A stretch of 64,000 bases of DNA, from assembly GCF_020379485.1 (NCBI RefSeq), contig NC_063435.1, positions 434,001 through 498,000 of the forward strand. The letters run 5' to 3'. Numbering within the stretch: the first letter of the stretch is position 1; every line of letters begins with the position of its first letter. Under the pieces are notes generated by a model that had not been told where the DNA came from, made no database searches, and saw only the letters and a program-made list of their open reading frames with translations. The position numbers and the translations under genes were made by a program. This stretch comes from Brassica napus. Lineage: Eukaryota; Streptophyta; Magnoliopsida; Brassicales; Brassicaceae. This document shows positions 10,439-23,153 of this stretch, piece after piece.

Positions 10439-13400
10439 TCAAGTTGGAGCATACAAGTTTTGAATGCCTAACTTGAGAAGAAAAGCATCAAACTCCTTTC
10501 GTCCCAATGCCTTCGTTAGTATATCCGCGAGCTGCTCCTTCGTAGAGACATGAAACGGTTTGACAATGCCTCGAACAATATCATCGCGAACAAAATGACA
10601 ATCCGACTCCACATGCTTGGTTCTCTCATGAAAAACTGGATTGTTGCTTATATGGATAGCTGGTTTACTATCACACCTGATCGTCATTGGCTCGTCATGC
10701 CGAATTCCGAAATCAAGTAACAAAGTTTTGAGTCCCCGAAGTTCTGCAGTTACCTCAGCCATGGCCCTGTACTCTGCTTCCGCGGAAGACCGAGAAATTG
10801 AATCTTGTTTCTGTGTTCTCCATGATATTGGCGATTCACCAAACTGCACAAACCATCCCGTAAGTGACCTTCGCGACAATGGACATCCTCCCCAATCTGA
10901 GTCACACCATCCAGTGATATGTTTTTGTGAATCAGCTCGCAGCAAAATTCCTTGCCCCAACGTTCCTTTAAGATATCGAACCACCTTGAGTGCAGCCAAC
11001 CAATGTTCCTCTCTCGGTTTATTCATAAACTGTGATAAAACATGGATAGAGTATGTAAGATCAGGACGTGTCGCAGCTAGATAGATGAGACGTCCCACAA
11101 GACGCCTATAGGTTCCTGGATCAGCTAACAAGGCTCCATCAGCCTTCGCAAGCTTATGGTTTTGATCAATGGGAGACCCAGCCGGTTTACAACCAAGAAG
11201 ACCAACTTCATTAACAATATCTGTCGCATATTTTCTCTGGCAAAGATAAAATCCAGTCTTACTTCGTGCTACTTCGATACCCAAAAAATACTTAACTGGT
11301 CCAAGATCTTTCATCTTAAAACAAGTAGCCAAATAATCCTTGAAAACTTTGATCGCTTGAGGGGATGTTCCAATTATAATCAAATCATCAACATAAATCA
11401 ATATGCGCAATCGAATCTCTTTCTTAGAGTATACGAAAAGAGAATGATCAGACCGTGACTGCGTAAACCCATATGCTTGGAGAGCATGTGACAACTTAGC
11501 AAACCAACAACGAGGAGCTTGCTTAAGACCATATAATTATTTTTGTAATCGACAAACACGAGTTTCTCCTTTATCTCTGAAACCTAGTGGCAATTTCATA
11601 TACACTTCTTCATTTAAATCCCCATGAAGAAACGCATTGTGAACATCCATCTGATGAACTTCTTGGTTCTCTTTAGCCGCAATATCAAGAAAAAGTCTCA
11701 CTGTTGTCATGCGCGCAACTGGCGCAAATGTTTCTTCGTAATCAATCCCTTCTTCTTGATGATTTCCTAATACCACCAGACGAGCCTTGTATCTCTCTAT
11801 TGAACCATCAGCTTTGTACTTAATTGTAAAGATCCATTTACATCCAAGCGCTTTCTTTCCTGGAGGTAGATGCTCTAGTCGCCAAGTATTTGCTCCTTCC
11901 AAAGATGTAATTTCACAATCAACTGAAACTCCCCATCGTTCATCTTTCATAGCTTCAGCAAATGATCTCGGTTCCATATTAGCCGACATTGCCACGACAA
12001 AGTCCAAATGTTTCTGTGAAAAACGGTCACATGAAACAAAGTTACAAATTGGATATTTCATACCTGAGGATGGCTGAGGCGCGGGTGTCGTTGTAGAGAG
12101 AGAGGAGGGTTGTGAAGTAGCAGCCGTTTGAACAACATAGTCCTTAAGTCTTGTAGAAGTGTACTTTTGTCGATGTCCTCTACCAAGAGGTTCACTAGAG
12201 TTTGTTACCGGAGCTTGCGAAGTCTCAGCACTCGGGGCTGACTCAATATTATTCTGAATTTGCGTCTCCTCCTCATCATCGCTATCCAAAACTTCTCCTG
12301 TAGGTGGAACACCTAACTCTCCATTAGATACAGGAGCTACATCACTGATCGCAAATGGGAATGTGGTTTCCTGAAACACGACATCACGTGAGACAAAGAC
12401 ACTATGGCTTTCTAAATCATACAATTTCCATCCCTTTTTCCCATAGGGATATCCTAGGAAGACACACCGCCGACTGCGAGTCGCAAACTTATCACCTTTA
12501 TGATTCAAATTATGCGCATACGCTAAGCATCCCAAGACTCGTAAATGCTTAAATCCTGGAGCATGACCAAACAACAACTCAAACGGAGTTTTATTTTTCA
12601 GCAAGGCAGACGGAGTGCGATTAATCAAATAAGCAGCCGTTAGTACACATTCCCCCCAATATTCTATCGGAAGACTAGCCTGAAACCGTAAGGCTCTCGC
12701 GATATTCAAGATATGTCTATGCTTGCGTTCCACTCGTCCATTTTGTTGTGGAGTATGAACACAGGAAGTCTCATGTATGATACCTTGCTTCTGAAAAAAT
12801 CGCGTAAGACATGTAAACTCAGTCCCATTATCACTTCGAATCCTTTTAACCTTCTGAGAAAACTGTCTTTCGATCATTTTGATGAAGTTTCGAATTTGCA
12901 GTGGCGCCATTGCTTTATCAGCAAGAAGATACAACCATACAGCTCGAGAATGATCATCTACGATTGTTAGAAAATATTTGGATCCACAGAAAGCTGTTGT
13001 GCGATATGGACCCCATAAATCACAGTGAATCAAATCAAAATTATCTTTTGCATTATTCAAACTGTCTGGAAAACACTGCAGAGTTTGCTTAGATCGAAAA
13101 CAGACATCACAATTCTTAATAGAAAGCTCATTATTACTACTACTAGACGATCTCCGAACTCCAGGTATGCATTCTGTTACTTGAAGAGACGGATGACCCA
13201 TCCGATTATGCCACAAAACCAAATCCTTGCAAACTTCAGTATGTAGGGAAGTCGCGATCTCTACTCCTTGAAACCGGTACAACCCCTCTCCCTCTCGTTC
13301 ACCCGCTCCAATCAGCATCCTCGTTGCTCGGTCCTGCAAAACCATGAGTTTATCAGTCACTTGTCCGACCAAATAATTATCTGTCACGAGTTGTCCAAGC

Positions 13401-14764
13401 GAAATCAAATTTGTATGAAATCCATCGACATAGTAAACATTCTGTAATGACAGTTGAGATGTCAAGCGAACTGTTCCCTGTTTGAGGGTCATGACATCGG
13501 CTCCTGCAGGCAACATAACTGACACTGGCGTAATGTCCCGAATGTCCTCGAGCAAGTCTAACCGGCCAGTCATGTGGTGAGTTGCTCCAGTATCAAGTAT
13601 CCAAAATATATCATTACTCTTACCACTCAAGTTCGTTGCGGATTGTCCCGCACTGATGAGTTTTTGAATCGCAACCCACTGGTCGTCTGAAAGTCCTATC
13701 AATCCCTGACGATCACGGTCCGTTATTTCACTAGTCGAACCAGCAGTAGCCGTGTTCACTTGTGCCGCATTAGCTCTGGAAAGACCACCACGACCCCGAC
13801 CAGCTGATGAAGGAGCACGATAGTCCGACCGGTTTTTGTTCCTTTCACCCCACCATTCAGGAAACCCAATCACTTTAAAACATGCAGCAGCTTCATGTCC
13901 TGCTTTTCCACACATCGAGCACTGTTTGGACCAGTCCCGACTTCCTTGTCCTCCACGATTCGTAGAGGAGTCACTCGAGCTCGGTTTCGAGAGCTCTCTT
14001 GTGTATACTGTCCCGGGTCTCCGATTGGAGGCAGTCTGAGCCGTGAAGCTCATCACCGGATTATCAGCTGTAGTGTTCGAGCGCAAGGTTTCATTCTGAG
14101 ACACTGTCTGATATACGCTGTCTAGGTCCGGTAGAGGTGTGATCGCACATATCTGTGAGCGGATCACCCCATGAACAGAGTCATCTAACCCTGACAAGAA
14201 ATCATGTACTCGCAATATCTCTCTCTCCTTCTCATGTGCCGAATTCAGATCACATTCACACTTGTTACATGTGCAAACTTTAGACTTCGTACACTCCGCA
14301 GTACCATCCCATAACTTAGTTAGACGACCGAAGTAATCGTCCACAGTCGATCCGTTTTGCTTACATGTAGCAAGCGAGTTTCGAAGTTGCTGTAGTCTTG
14401 CTCCGCTTTTGAGAGAGAATCTCTTCTTGATTATGTCCCACAGATCTTTAGCTATCTCTCGTGTAGATATGGAAGATCTCAACTTGGGATCAATAGTTTG
14501 CTTGATCCACCCTACCAAGAGATGGTTATTTGCAGTCCAATCTTCAAGATAAGGTGAGTCAGCAGCTGGTTTCGGGAGACTTCCATCAAGGAAGCCAAAC
14601 TTCTTTCTGGAACTAAGCGCCATACGTAGATTCACAGCCCACTCATCATAGTTGAGACCGTTGAGCAGAGGGTGAGAGATGACTGCACCCGGATTGTCGT
14701 TAGCACTTAGATCATATGGAGTTATAGTCTTGTACTTCGGGTTGTTATTTGTTTTGAGCGCCAT
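10439..14764 (-). pseudogene. copia gag-pol polyprotein with one internal stop
   Basis: One reading frame from ATG 14764 to TGA 10439-10441, broken only by an in-frame TAA at 11537-11539. The first part is 1075 aa. It has a gag domain, a CCHC knuckle (CSMCGKAGHEAAAC), an aspartic protease (ILDTGATHHM), the HHCC pre-integrase domain, the integrase core (FDLIHCDLWGPY ... RSDNGTEF) and the start of reverse transcriptase. The second part, after the stop, holds the RT catalytic box (YVDD) and RNase H with the usual C-terminal TKALGRKEF. The stop falls just before a conserved RT motif, so full-length Pol would need readthrough. No frameshift is seen elsewhere. Confidence 0.92.
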
Positions 14765-14896
14765 TACTCTGTTTTGTTGAGTGAAAACAGAGCACCAGAG
14801 TTTTCAATCGTCTGTTACGTCTCCCTTGCGATTGCAAGAAGATTTAGTGAAGATCGGAATCGAAAAACTAACAAGAGTTTGTGTTTCTAGGTACCT

Positions 14897-14909
14897 GGCT
14901 CTGATACCA
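14897..14909 (-). other. copia primer-binding site
   Basis: TGGTATCAGAGCC on the minus strand, directly next to the LTR at 14910. It is complementary to the 3' end of initiator tRNA-Met, the usual primer for plant copia elements. Confidence 0.88.
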
Positions 14910-15061
14910 TGACAAATTAGGTTTTGATAATCTTCTTTCTTATTCATATGGCGTTAACTAGCCCTCACATATATACTCATACAATCCCGACCTTATAGGA
15001 AACTTTACATAACCGAATATATGGCCAAATCATATTTATGGGATCTTAACATATCCCAATA
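14910..15061 (-). repeat. copia LTR (5' LTR in element orientation)
   Basis: Second 152-base LTR, flanked inside by the primer-binding site and outside by the target duplication CCATG at 15062-15066. It would carry the element's promoter. Confidence 0.93.
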
Positions 15062-15194
15062 CCATGGAGAATAATAGCAAATTCCCTGCAATAAAAAATA
15101 AGCATAAGACTATGAACTACTAAATCAACTAAATCTTTGCTACTAAGTTTGCACACAAGAAACTAGAGATGCAAACCTGTCTTAACAAAGCCTT

Positions 15195-15560
15195 CTAAGC
15201 AGCAGCCTGTAGCAACTCCCTTTCAGCACGTTCCCTAATCCTCCTCTCAAGCTCCGGCCTAAAATGTCTTATCAAACCTTGCACAGGCCACGCAGCCGCA
15301 TCCCCCAACGCACAGATCGTGTGTCCTTCGATATGCTTAGTCACCTCCTGAAGCATATCAATCTCTTCCAGCTTCGCATTCCCAACTTTCATCCTCTCCA
15401 TGATCATCCAAAGCCAACCCATCCCTTCCCTACAAGGAGTGCACTGCCCACAGCTCTCATGCTTGTAAACATATCAATGTACGCACCAGCGCCGAAGTGG
15501 ATATAAACATCGAAGTCATAACCAGAGCTCACCTCTAATAGACCGCGTTGTAGTTAGCTC
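15195..15560 (-). pseudogene. relic of mitochondrial complex I 51 kDa subunit gene (CI51/NDUFV1)
   Basis: The C-terminal segment is well kept. It includes the cluster-binding motif [11 protein letters not shown] (about 15425-15460), then [33 protein letters not shown] and the C-terminus ERELLQAAA before TAG. Upstream, GYDFDVYIHFGAGAYI (about 15480-15530) is joined to the C-terminal part in another frame, and still further upstream only fragments remain (a piece resembling the RGE exon border). The FMN-binding N-terminus, the central part and all intervening introns are missing. It should make no functional subunit. Its place after MYBS2 matches Arabidopsis At5g08530. The copia element sits in its former 3' UTR. 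Confidence 0.85.
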
Positions 15561-16700
15561 GGACAGTCACCTGACAACGACCAACTCGAGATAACTGTTT
15601 GGTTCAGATTAGATCGCGTCGTCGTCTTGACGTTTAACGTTTATGGGCCTTTATCGGGCCTAACCCAAATACTCTAGTCGGATTTGTTTTAACACAGTCC
15701 GGTTTGCTTATACCAGTGTTGTAACTGTTTTAAATTGGTCACAATTTATTTAAATTAATCTAAATTAGTCTAAATCAGTTTAAATTAATTTAAGTATATT
15801 AAAATTAAATAATAATTTTAGTATAAATCCACAAAAAAGTTTATTTTTTCAGAATTAATTTTTATAATTATCAAAAATATATAATTAAGTAAATTAATAA
15901 TTTATTATCACTTAGGTTCTATTAATCTTTATAATTGCTAATTCTCTGTGATCGTTAAATTACTGATGATTTTTTAAAAAAATTGTCTTGACAAGGCCTA
16001 TTTGTGTTTAGTTGGGTGTATTAACAAAGAAAGTATTAGTTTTGATGAATGATTATACCGGAAAAATTATTAGTTTTGTAGGAAGAAAATAGAAAGAAGG
16101 TGATATTGGTAGTTGGTGAAATATAGTTTTTTTTTTTGGTTATAGAATCAAATTTTCCAACTTAATGTAGATATTCTTCTATTTTTGTTTTTTGTTTTTT
16201 TTTTGATAACGAAGAGAGGCCACTAAATATATATCTCGAATTTAAAAAAGCCCAACGAATCTACCACCGGCATTAAGCCCATTACAATACTTTTTCCACT
16301 TTTGTCTTATTTTGTCGGCGTGCCACCTTTACAATGTAATTAAGGTGATAAGGCGCTTGTCTTATCATAACCTGCTACCGATATAAGCAGGTTAACTTAT
16401 CATACCCTGCTTATAGGTTTGTTTCCACTGATGCTCGCATTGTCAGTTTCGAGAGTCTCTTCTACGATTCAAAATCCCTAATCTCCTTTTTTTTTTTTCC
16501 TCCTTCTCTTTCCTTTCAACTTTATAAATTAAAATTACTTTCCCATCTGCCTCTATAAATATTAAATCGTCACCCCACAAGTGCTCAAAAGCAAATCCTT
16601 AGCCAAAAGGAAAAAAAAAAAAAAAAAAAAAAACGAAACCCTCTCTCTCTTTCTCTCTCGCGTTCCCAGATTCTTCGATCTGTGACGAAAACCTATAATC
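15561..16700. other. CI51 relic promoter remnant and AT-rich gap, leader of TPL-family gene
   Basis: Near 15644-15665 are TGGGCCT and CGGGCC boxes (site II-like) that probably belonged to the CI51 relic promoter. From 15720 to 16250 the sequence is AT-rich with repeated TTTAAATTAATTT-like stretches, perhaps transposon-derived. An imperfect palindrome (AACCTGCT...AGCAGGTT) lies around 16370-16394. A 23-base poly-A tract (16611-16633) precedes the CT-rich 5' leader of the TOPLESS-family gene, with a likely 5' UTR intron at 16710-16875. Confidence 0.45.
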
Positions 16701-16877
16701 TATCCACAGGTAAACTCCTCTTCACCTCTCTCTCGGATTTGTTTCCTTAGGTTCTACGGCTCAATTTTAATTTATTTTATTTTTAATGTGTGTGTCGGAA
16801 GATTTGGTTTTGTCTGTTGTTTGTAGCAGATCTCTCTCATTTAATGCATGTGTGTTTTTGATCTCGTTTTTGTAGTA

Positions 16878-19800
16878 ATGACTTCTCTCAGCAGGGAGCT
16901 TGTGTTCCTGATTCTCCAGTTTCTCGATGAAGAGAAATACAAAGATACTGTTCACAGGTAAAAATCCAAATTGGGAATTGAGAAATTAATTAAATTAATT
17001 AAATTAATGATTTTAAATGTTAAATAGATTGGAATTGGAGTCTGGTTATTACTTCAACATGCGTTACTTTGAGGAGCTGGTGACTAATGGTGAGTGGGAC
17101 GAAGTGGAGAAGTATCTCTCTGGCTTCTCCAAGCTTGAGGATAACAGATACTCCATGAAGATCTTCTTTGAGATCCGTAAGCAAAAGTATCTCGAGGCTT
17201 TGGACAAGTAAGCAAGCTCCTCTTTGAGTTGTTTTAATGTTGTTTGTGTGTGTGTGTCTCACTGTTTTTTATTCCACAGGCGTGATCGTGCCAAAGCTGT
17301 TGACATTTTAGTCAAGGATCTCAAGGTGTTTGCAGGTTTTAACGAAGATCTCTTCAAGGAGATCACCTTGCTTTTGACATTGGATGACTTTAGGTTTGTT
17401 TAACTAACATGTTTTCGCCATGGATGCTTTATTTATGTATTATTGAGATTGTTTAATTTTTTTTTTCAGAGCCAATGAGCAGCTCTCTAAGTATGGAGAT
17501 ACAAAGTCTGCAAGGGGTGTGATGTTTGGTGAGTTAAAGAAGCTGATAGAGGCTAATCCACTCTTTCGAGACAAGCTTCAGTTTCCTGTCTTGAAAAGCT
17601 CGAGGCTACGGACACTAATTAACCAAAGGTGTGCTTGCTTGACTTAGTTTTAATCACATTTTTATAAATGAACTTAAACTTGGGATTTACTGAATTTTTG
17701 TTTTTTTGTAGTTTAAACTGGCAGCATCAGCTGTGTAAGAACCCTAGGCCCAATCCTGACATCAGATCTCTCTTTCTGGACCATACCTGCAACCAACCGA
17801 ACCAACCGAACGGTGCTCGAGCTGCGTCCCCGTCCCCTGGTACAAATCATTTAATGGGTGGCGGTGGTGGTGTTCCTAAGATTGCAGGGTTTCATCCATT
17901 AATGGGTGGTGGTGGTGGTGTAAGTGATTAATGATTATGTTAGCCATTACCAGGAATAGTTTTTTTTTTTCTATGCTGAAATGTTGGTTGTCACGTGTTT
18001 TGGACAGCTGTTTCAGCCTGCACCGGGAGGACCAGGTGGGCTTCCAGCTAATCTTTCGGGATGGATGGCTAACCAATCTGTCGTGCCTCATCCTTCTGCT
18101 GCACCTTCAGGTCCTATGGGCTTGGGTTCTCCTAACAACGCAGGTTGTTTATTTATTGTGAATGCTTTGTGTTTATATTCATGAGAAAAATAATCAGAAA
18201 TGGACCTGCCAACGCTAATATTATCTTAGTATTTTACCTTTATCACATTGGATTCATTTTAACAATTTTATTTCACCTGAAATATTGTTTTAGGAGCTAT
18301 CTTAAAGCGTCCTCAGACTCCTTCAGGTCCTATTCCAATGGAATATCAGACTGCTGATTCTAACCATGTTTCAAAGAGGTCAAGGCCTTATGGAACGTCA
18401 GAGGAGGTACTCATCAATAACTAATCTATCTGTTAAGTATATGAGAGATAGCTTTTCAAGCATTCCTTTTCTCAGGGTGATTTTTTTTTTTCAGGGGGGT
18501 AATATTCCAGTAAATATTCTGCCAGTTACATATGCTGGCCATCCCCATGGACATAATAATACATTATCACCTGATGACTTGCCCAAGGTAGTTGTTACAA
18601 CTCTTGCTCATGGCTCACCTGTCATGAGCATTGACTTCCATCCAATTCAGCAAATTGTACTATTGGGTATGTCCTATGAACGTGCAGATTCTGTATTGCC
18701 ATTTCTTGCTTTTTATTTTATTTTACGGATTAAGGGTGTTGAGAATATATGTTATCATGTCAGTTGGTACAATTGGTGGTGATGTTTACCTGTGGGACCT
18801 GGGCGCTCGTCAGAGGATTACGGAGAAGGGTTTTGATGTCTGGAAGCTTGATGCATGTTCTAAAGAATTGCAGGCATCTTTGAACGCTGATGCGACGGCA
18901 TCGGTAAATCATGTGGCGTGGAGTCCTGATGGAACTCTCTTTGGTACAATGCCAACTCTTCTCCAGCAATTTTATTTTCTCTAAGAGCATTGGTTTATTC
19001 ACAGAATAGAAACAGTCTCTAAACATGAGAAACCTGCACATTGTTTTCATATTTCAGGCGTGGCATACTCAAAAAGCCTTGTGCATATCTATTCCTTTCA
19101 AGGGGGCAGTGACATACGAAATCATCTGGAGGTTCGTTTGGCTAATTACTCCTTTCATTCATATCAGTCACGGTGGTTGGTACTAGCTGTCCGTATATGT
19201 TCCACATAACTTTACAATTTGGTTCTCTCTTTCCTCTGATTGCAGATTGAAGCTCACACAGGAAGTGTTAGCCATCTTGCCTTTTCATATCCTAACAAAC
19301 AGCTATCTGTTGTCACTTGTGGCGATGACAGAATCATTAAGGTTTGTCTTTTCTGACGATCTATGTTCTATTGGCACGTTAATTGTTGGGGATGACTTAC
19401 ATGAACTAAATTAATCCAAAGGTTTGGGATGCTGTCACCGGCGAAAAACGGTATACTTTTGAGGGTCATGAAGCTCCTGTGTTCTCTGTTTGTCCTCACT
19501 ACAAGGAAAATATTCAGGTAACAAGTTTTGTTTCCTTTTGTTGTTGTTGTAACTTACAATCAGTCTCATATGGTTGATATGGTTCATTTTTCTGTCATCA
19601 CATCAAATACCCTTGGATATTATTGTCGCCTGACTGAATGTGGTGTGTATAGATTGTACTTTTTCACTAATGCAATCTAGATCCTATACAGTTTGTCTTC
19701 TCAACAGCAACAGATGGAAAAATAAAAGCTTGGTTGTATGACAATGTGGGTTCAAGGGTTGACTATGATGCACCTGGCCATTCTTCCACAAGAATGGCAT

Positions 19801-22409
19801 ATAGCAGTGATGGAACAAGGTTCACCCACCTTTTCTCAAATTCGTAAATATTGACTGTTATCCTATCCTTTGAAATTTAACTAATTGAATAAAATACAAC
19901 AGGTTGTTTTCATGTGGTACAAACAAAGAAGGAGAGTCGTTTTTAGTTGAGTGGAATGAGAGTGAAGGGTCCATAAAAAGAACATATCTCGGCCTGGGAC
20001 AACGGGCTGCAGGGATTGTGCAATTCGACACAACCAGGAATAGATTCTTAGCTGCTGGTGATGAGTCCACTATCAAAATTTGGGACATGGACAACACAAA
20101 TCCTTTGACAACTATTCATGCAGATGGTGGCTTACCGGTAATATTACTCAAATGATTGTTGCCTCTTTGCTATTTCCACTACTTCTCTTTATAGCAGCTA
20201 ATTGCTCGTGAAAAAACCTGCAGGCTTCTCCTTGTGTTAGATTCAATAGGGAAGGAATACTTTTAGCTGTCTCAACCAATGACCATGGTGTTAGAATTCT
20301 CGCTACTGATGATGGAATTAGGTTACTGAGAACAGCAGAAACCCGCTCGTTTGCCCCCGTCATGAAGGTATATTTTCTTGGATATTATCTCTGTGGGCTT
20401 TATAGGCATTTTGTTTATACAATCTGGTGTGCAGGTTCCTGCAGGTGGTGGTGGTTTTGGTTCTTCAAGTGCAAACGCAGGAATAACTATGGCCGATCGA
20501 ACTAACTCTTTTGCAGCTATGGAGGTGAATCAAAGTCTGAATTTGGATGGTATCCTTGTAGTCTATTGAGTATTTAGAGTATGACTAAACAGTTTTAATT
20601 ATTATCAGAACAATGAAGTGCGAACATTAGTGGATGGGAAGCCTAGAATCGCTGATGATTTAGGTGAAAGATCCAGAGCCTGTAAAGTTACAGAGATTAC
20701 AGAGCCGTCTCAGTGCTGCTCCATGAGGCTCGCTGACAATGTGCCAGTGACGAAGGTAATATAATATACTTCTATCCGCAGGCTAGATGCTATATAACTT
20801 AGATATATCTTGTAGTAATTATGATGGCTGACTCATGTTTTCTATGGTGGGAGTTTCAGGTTTCAAGATTAATTTACACAAACTCTGGATCTGGAGTATT
20901 GGCCTTGGCATCTAATGCAGTGCACAAGCTGTGGAAATGGCAGAAGAGCGATCACAATCTGGCTGGAAAGGTCTCCTCTCCTCCTTGATTTAGTTTCCTT
21001 GTACATTTTTTTGTTTATGGCTATGATCACTTCTCAAACTATATCCTTCCTTTATTTTTCTTCTAGGCAACGGCTAATGCACAACCAGTATTATGGCAAC
21101 CTGCAAGTGGGATTATGATGACCAATGAGACAAGTGATACAAACCCTGAAGACGCTATTCCTTGTTTCGCCCTGTCAAAGAACGACTCCTACGTTATGTC
21201 AGCGTCAGGAGGAAAAATCTCCTTGTTCAACATGATGACATTCAAGGTGACTTAACTGTTGTATCTTCCCTTGATAGATTTGAAAAATGTTTCATGCTCT
21301 AATGTTTTGTATTATCTAACCTGTAGACTATGACGACGTTCATGCCTCCACCGCCTGCAGCAACGTTCCTTGCGTTTCATCCTTTGGACAATAACATCAT
21401 TGCCATTGGCATGGAGGACTCATCTATCCAGATCTACAACGTTCGTACTGACGAGGTATATTATCTAGAATAAAATTGCGATAGTTACTTTTTGGGTGTG
21501 TTATAAGTCATGAACTTACAATGACGAGTTGCATGCTTTTTATGCTATAGGTGAAAACCAAGTTGAATGGTCATCAGAACAGGATAACAGGTCTTGCTTT
21601 CTCACAGGCTCTCAACATTCTTGTTTCTTCGGGTGCTGATTCACAGGTAAAACAATAATTGTGTTGTCAATATTAGCTTCTCAGTGAAGTTATGTAAACT
21701 TACATTTTGGTGTTGTGTAGCTGTGTGTTTGGAGCATGGATGGATGGGAGAAGCAAAGCAACAAGTATTTGCAAGTCCAACATGGGAGATCACTGCCGGC
21801 TGTTTCAGACACCCGCGTGCAGTTCCATCTGGATCAGATTCATCTGTTGGTTGTCCATGAGACGCAAATAGCCATTTACGATGCTCAAAAACTGGATTGG
21901 TGGATGCAGGTAAATTAAATAATAAAAACTTAGAATGTATTGCAAGCAAGATTCGGTGTTTAAATTTAATTATTTGCTATCAATGAAACACAGTGGGTTC
22001 GAAAGGAAGCGACAGGTCCAATCACATCAGCTACATATTCATGTGATAGCCAGTCAATCTTTGTGAGCTTTGAGAATGGTAGCGTCGATGTCCTCACCGC
22101 TTCGAATCTGAGATTGAGATGTCGGATTAACCCAACTGCTTACTTGCCTCCGAACCCAAGGTGAGTATTGGTTTCGTTTTAGTTCATTACATAACTAATA
22201 GCTTGTGAGGTATTGATGAAATGTATGTGGTTTTTGTTTGCAGCTCGAGAGTATATCCGTTAGTGATAGCAGCTCATCCATCGGAGACTAACCAGTTTGC
22301 AGTAGGGCTTAATAATGGGGCTGTCCATGTGGTTGAACCATCGGAAACAGAAGGCAAATGGGGAACCTCACCTCCACTGGAGAATGGAGCAGCAGTACCT
22401 GACAACTAA
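16878..22409 (+). CDS. TOPLESS/TOPLESS-related transcriptional co-repressor
   Basis: 1129-aa Groucho/Tup1-type co-repressor, 24 coding exons (first 16878-16957, last 22244-22409), all GT-AG and in frame. The N-terminus has LisH (MTSLSRELVFLILQFLDEEK) and CTLH (WDEVEKYLSGFSKLEDNRYS), which bind EAR motifs of repressors such as Aux/IAA and JAZ, then CRA (KYGDTKSARGVMFGELKKL). A Pro/Gly-rich linker with two MGGGGG runs follows, then two WD40 propellers (VVTCGDDRIIKVWDAVTG; VSSGADSQLCVWSMDGWEKQ). The length equals the usual 1110-1135 aa. Residues such as SKNDSYVMSASGGKISLFNM point to the TPL/TPR1/TPR4 group, but many conserved positions differ (LELESGYYF, FAGFNEDLF), so I give no symbol. I know of no Arabidopsis counterpart at this chromosomal position. 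Confidence 0.9.
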
Positions 22410-23153
22410 CCTTTGAAGCTTCCCTTTGTCGCATTTTCTTTTTTATACAATTTACATCATTGACTTGGAAGTTTTGTAGCCTTGCTTGGTATAGTAGGCG
22501 TTTTCTCTTTTGATTATACTCAAAAAGATCGAAGTTCTCAAACTTTAAACTCTTTTTTGGGGTAAGAGAACAATTTGGTATTATTGAATATAAAATATAA
22601 ACCCAAAATTAAATCCCTATATGCTTCAACATTGCTTGGCAAATGCAGAAACTAAATCAATGCATTGTTGTATTAGGTAATATTGATCTTACAATATACA
22701 GAGAGGACTGTGTACACACATGGTGATGCAGCCCTCGGTTATTAAGATCTGTGTGGTGAAGATTTGAAGCTTGCTTTAAAAAATCTCAAATCATGGCTCC
22801 TAATGATTGTTGGTAATCACAGCTGAGAGTTAATTTCGTTGCAAGAAATAAAGAAAACAGTGTAATTAGGTGCTTAAAACCATTTCAAAGCAAATGTGAT
22901 GAACTGCATGCCGTGTCATTTATTCGTGAGAAAACTACATGGCGTTCTTACAAAGCAATATGGGCCAACTTTTTCATTATCCTATTACCCATTAAAAACC
23001 CTTATTAATGTTTCCTACAAAAAAAAAAACAAAAAAATTCCTACAAAACCTTATAAAACCCTAATTACCGTCCGCTGTAACAACTCGGTTTGTTACAGCC
23101 GTGTAGGTTACGGTAAGAGCTTGAAGCTCCTCTCTCAGCTCCTCTTCGTTTCC
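22410..23153. other. gap between TPL-family and DEAD-box genes
   Basis: 3' UTR of the TOPLESS-family gene followed by the promoter and leader of the helicase. The helicase frame stays open upstream to 22896, but the predicted residues there are not helicase-like, so ATG 23154 is preferred. Confidence 0.45.

Larger units (their letters stand above)
10280..15061 (-). mobile_element. full-length Ty1/copia LTR retrotransposon
   Basis: 4.78-kb element with 152-base LTRs, antisense to the window. It is flanked by the 5-base target duplication CCATG (10275-10279 and 15062-15066). A primer-binding site for initiator tRNA-Met (TGGTATCAGAGCC on the minus strand, 14897-14909) abuts one LTR and a polypurine tract (GAGGGGGGG, 10432-10440) abuts the other. 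Gene order gag-PR-IN-RT-RNaseH puts it in Ty1/copia. The LTRs differ at about two visible positions, so the insertion is recent. One in-frame stop interrupts the polyprotein, so this copy is not autonomous as it stands. Confidence 0.95.

Noticed and set aside
11787..14125. Several plus-strand ORFs inside the copia element
   Set aside because: They are shadows of the minus-strand gag-pol frame.
22896..23153. N-terminal extension of the DEAD-box ORF to 22896
   Set aside because: Residues are not helicase-like and come from promoter sequence; ATG 23154 opens a normal helicase N-terminus.
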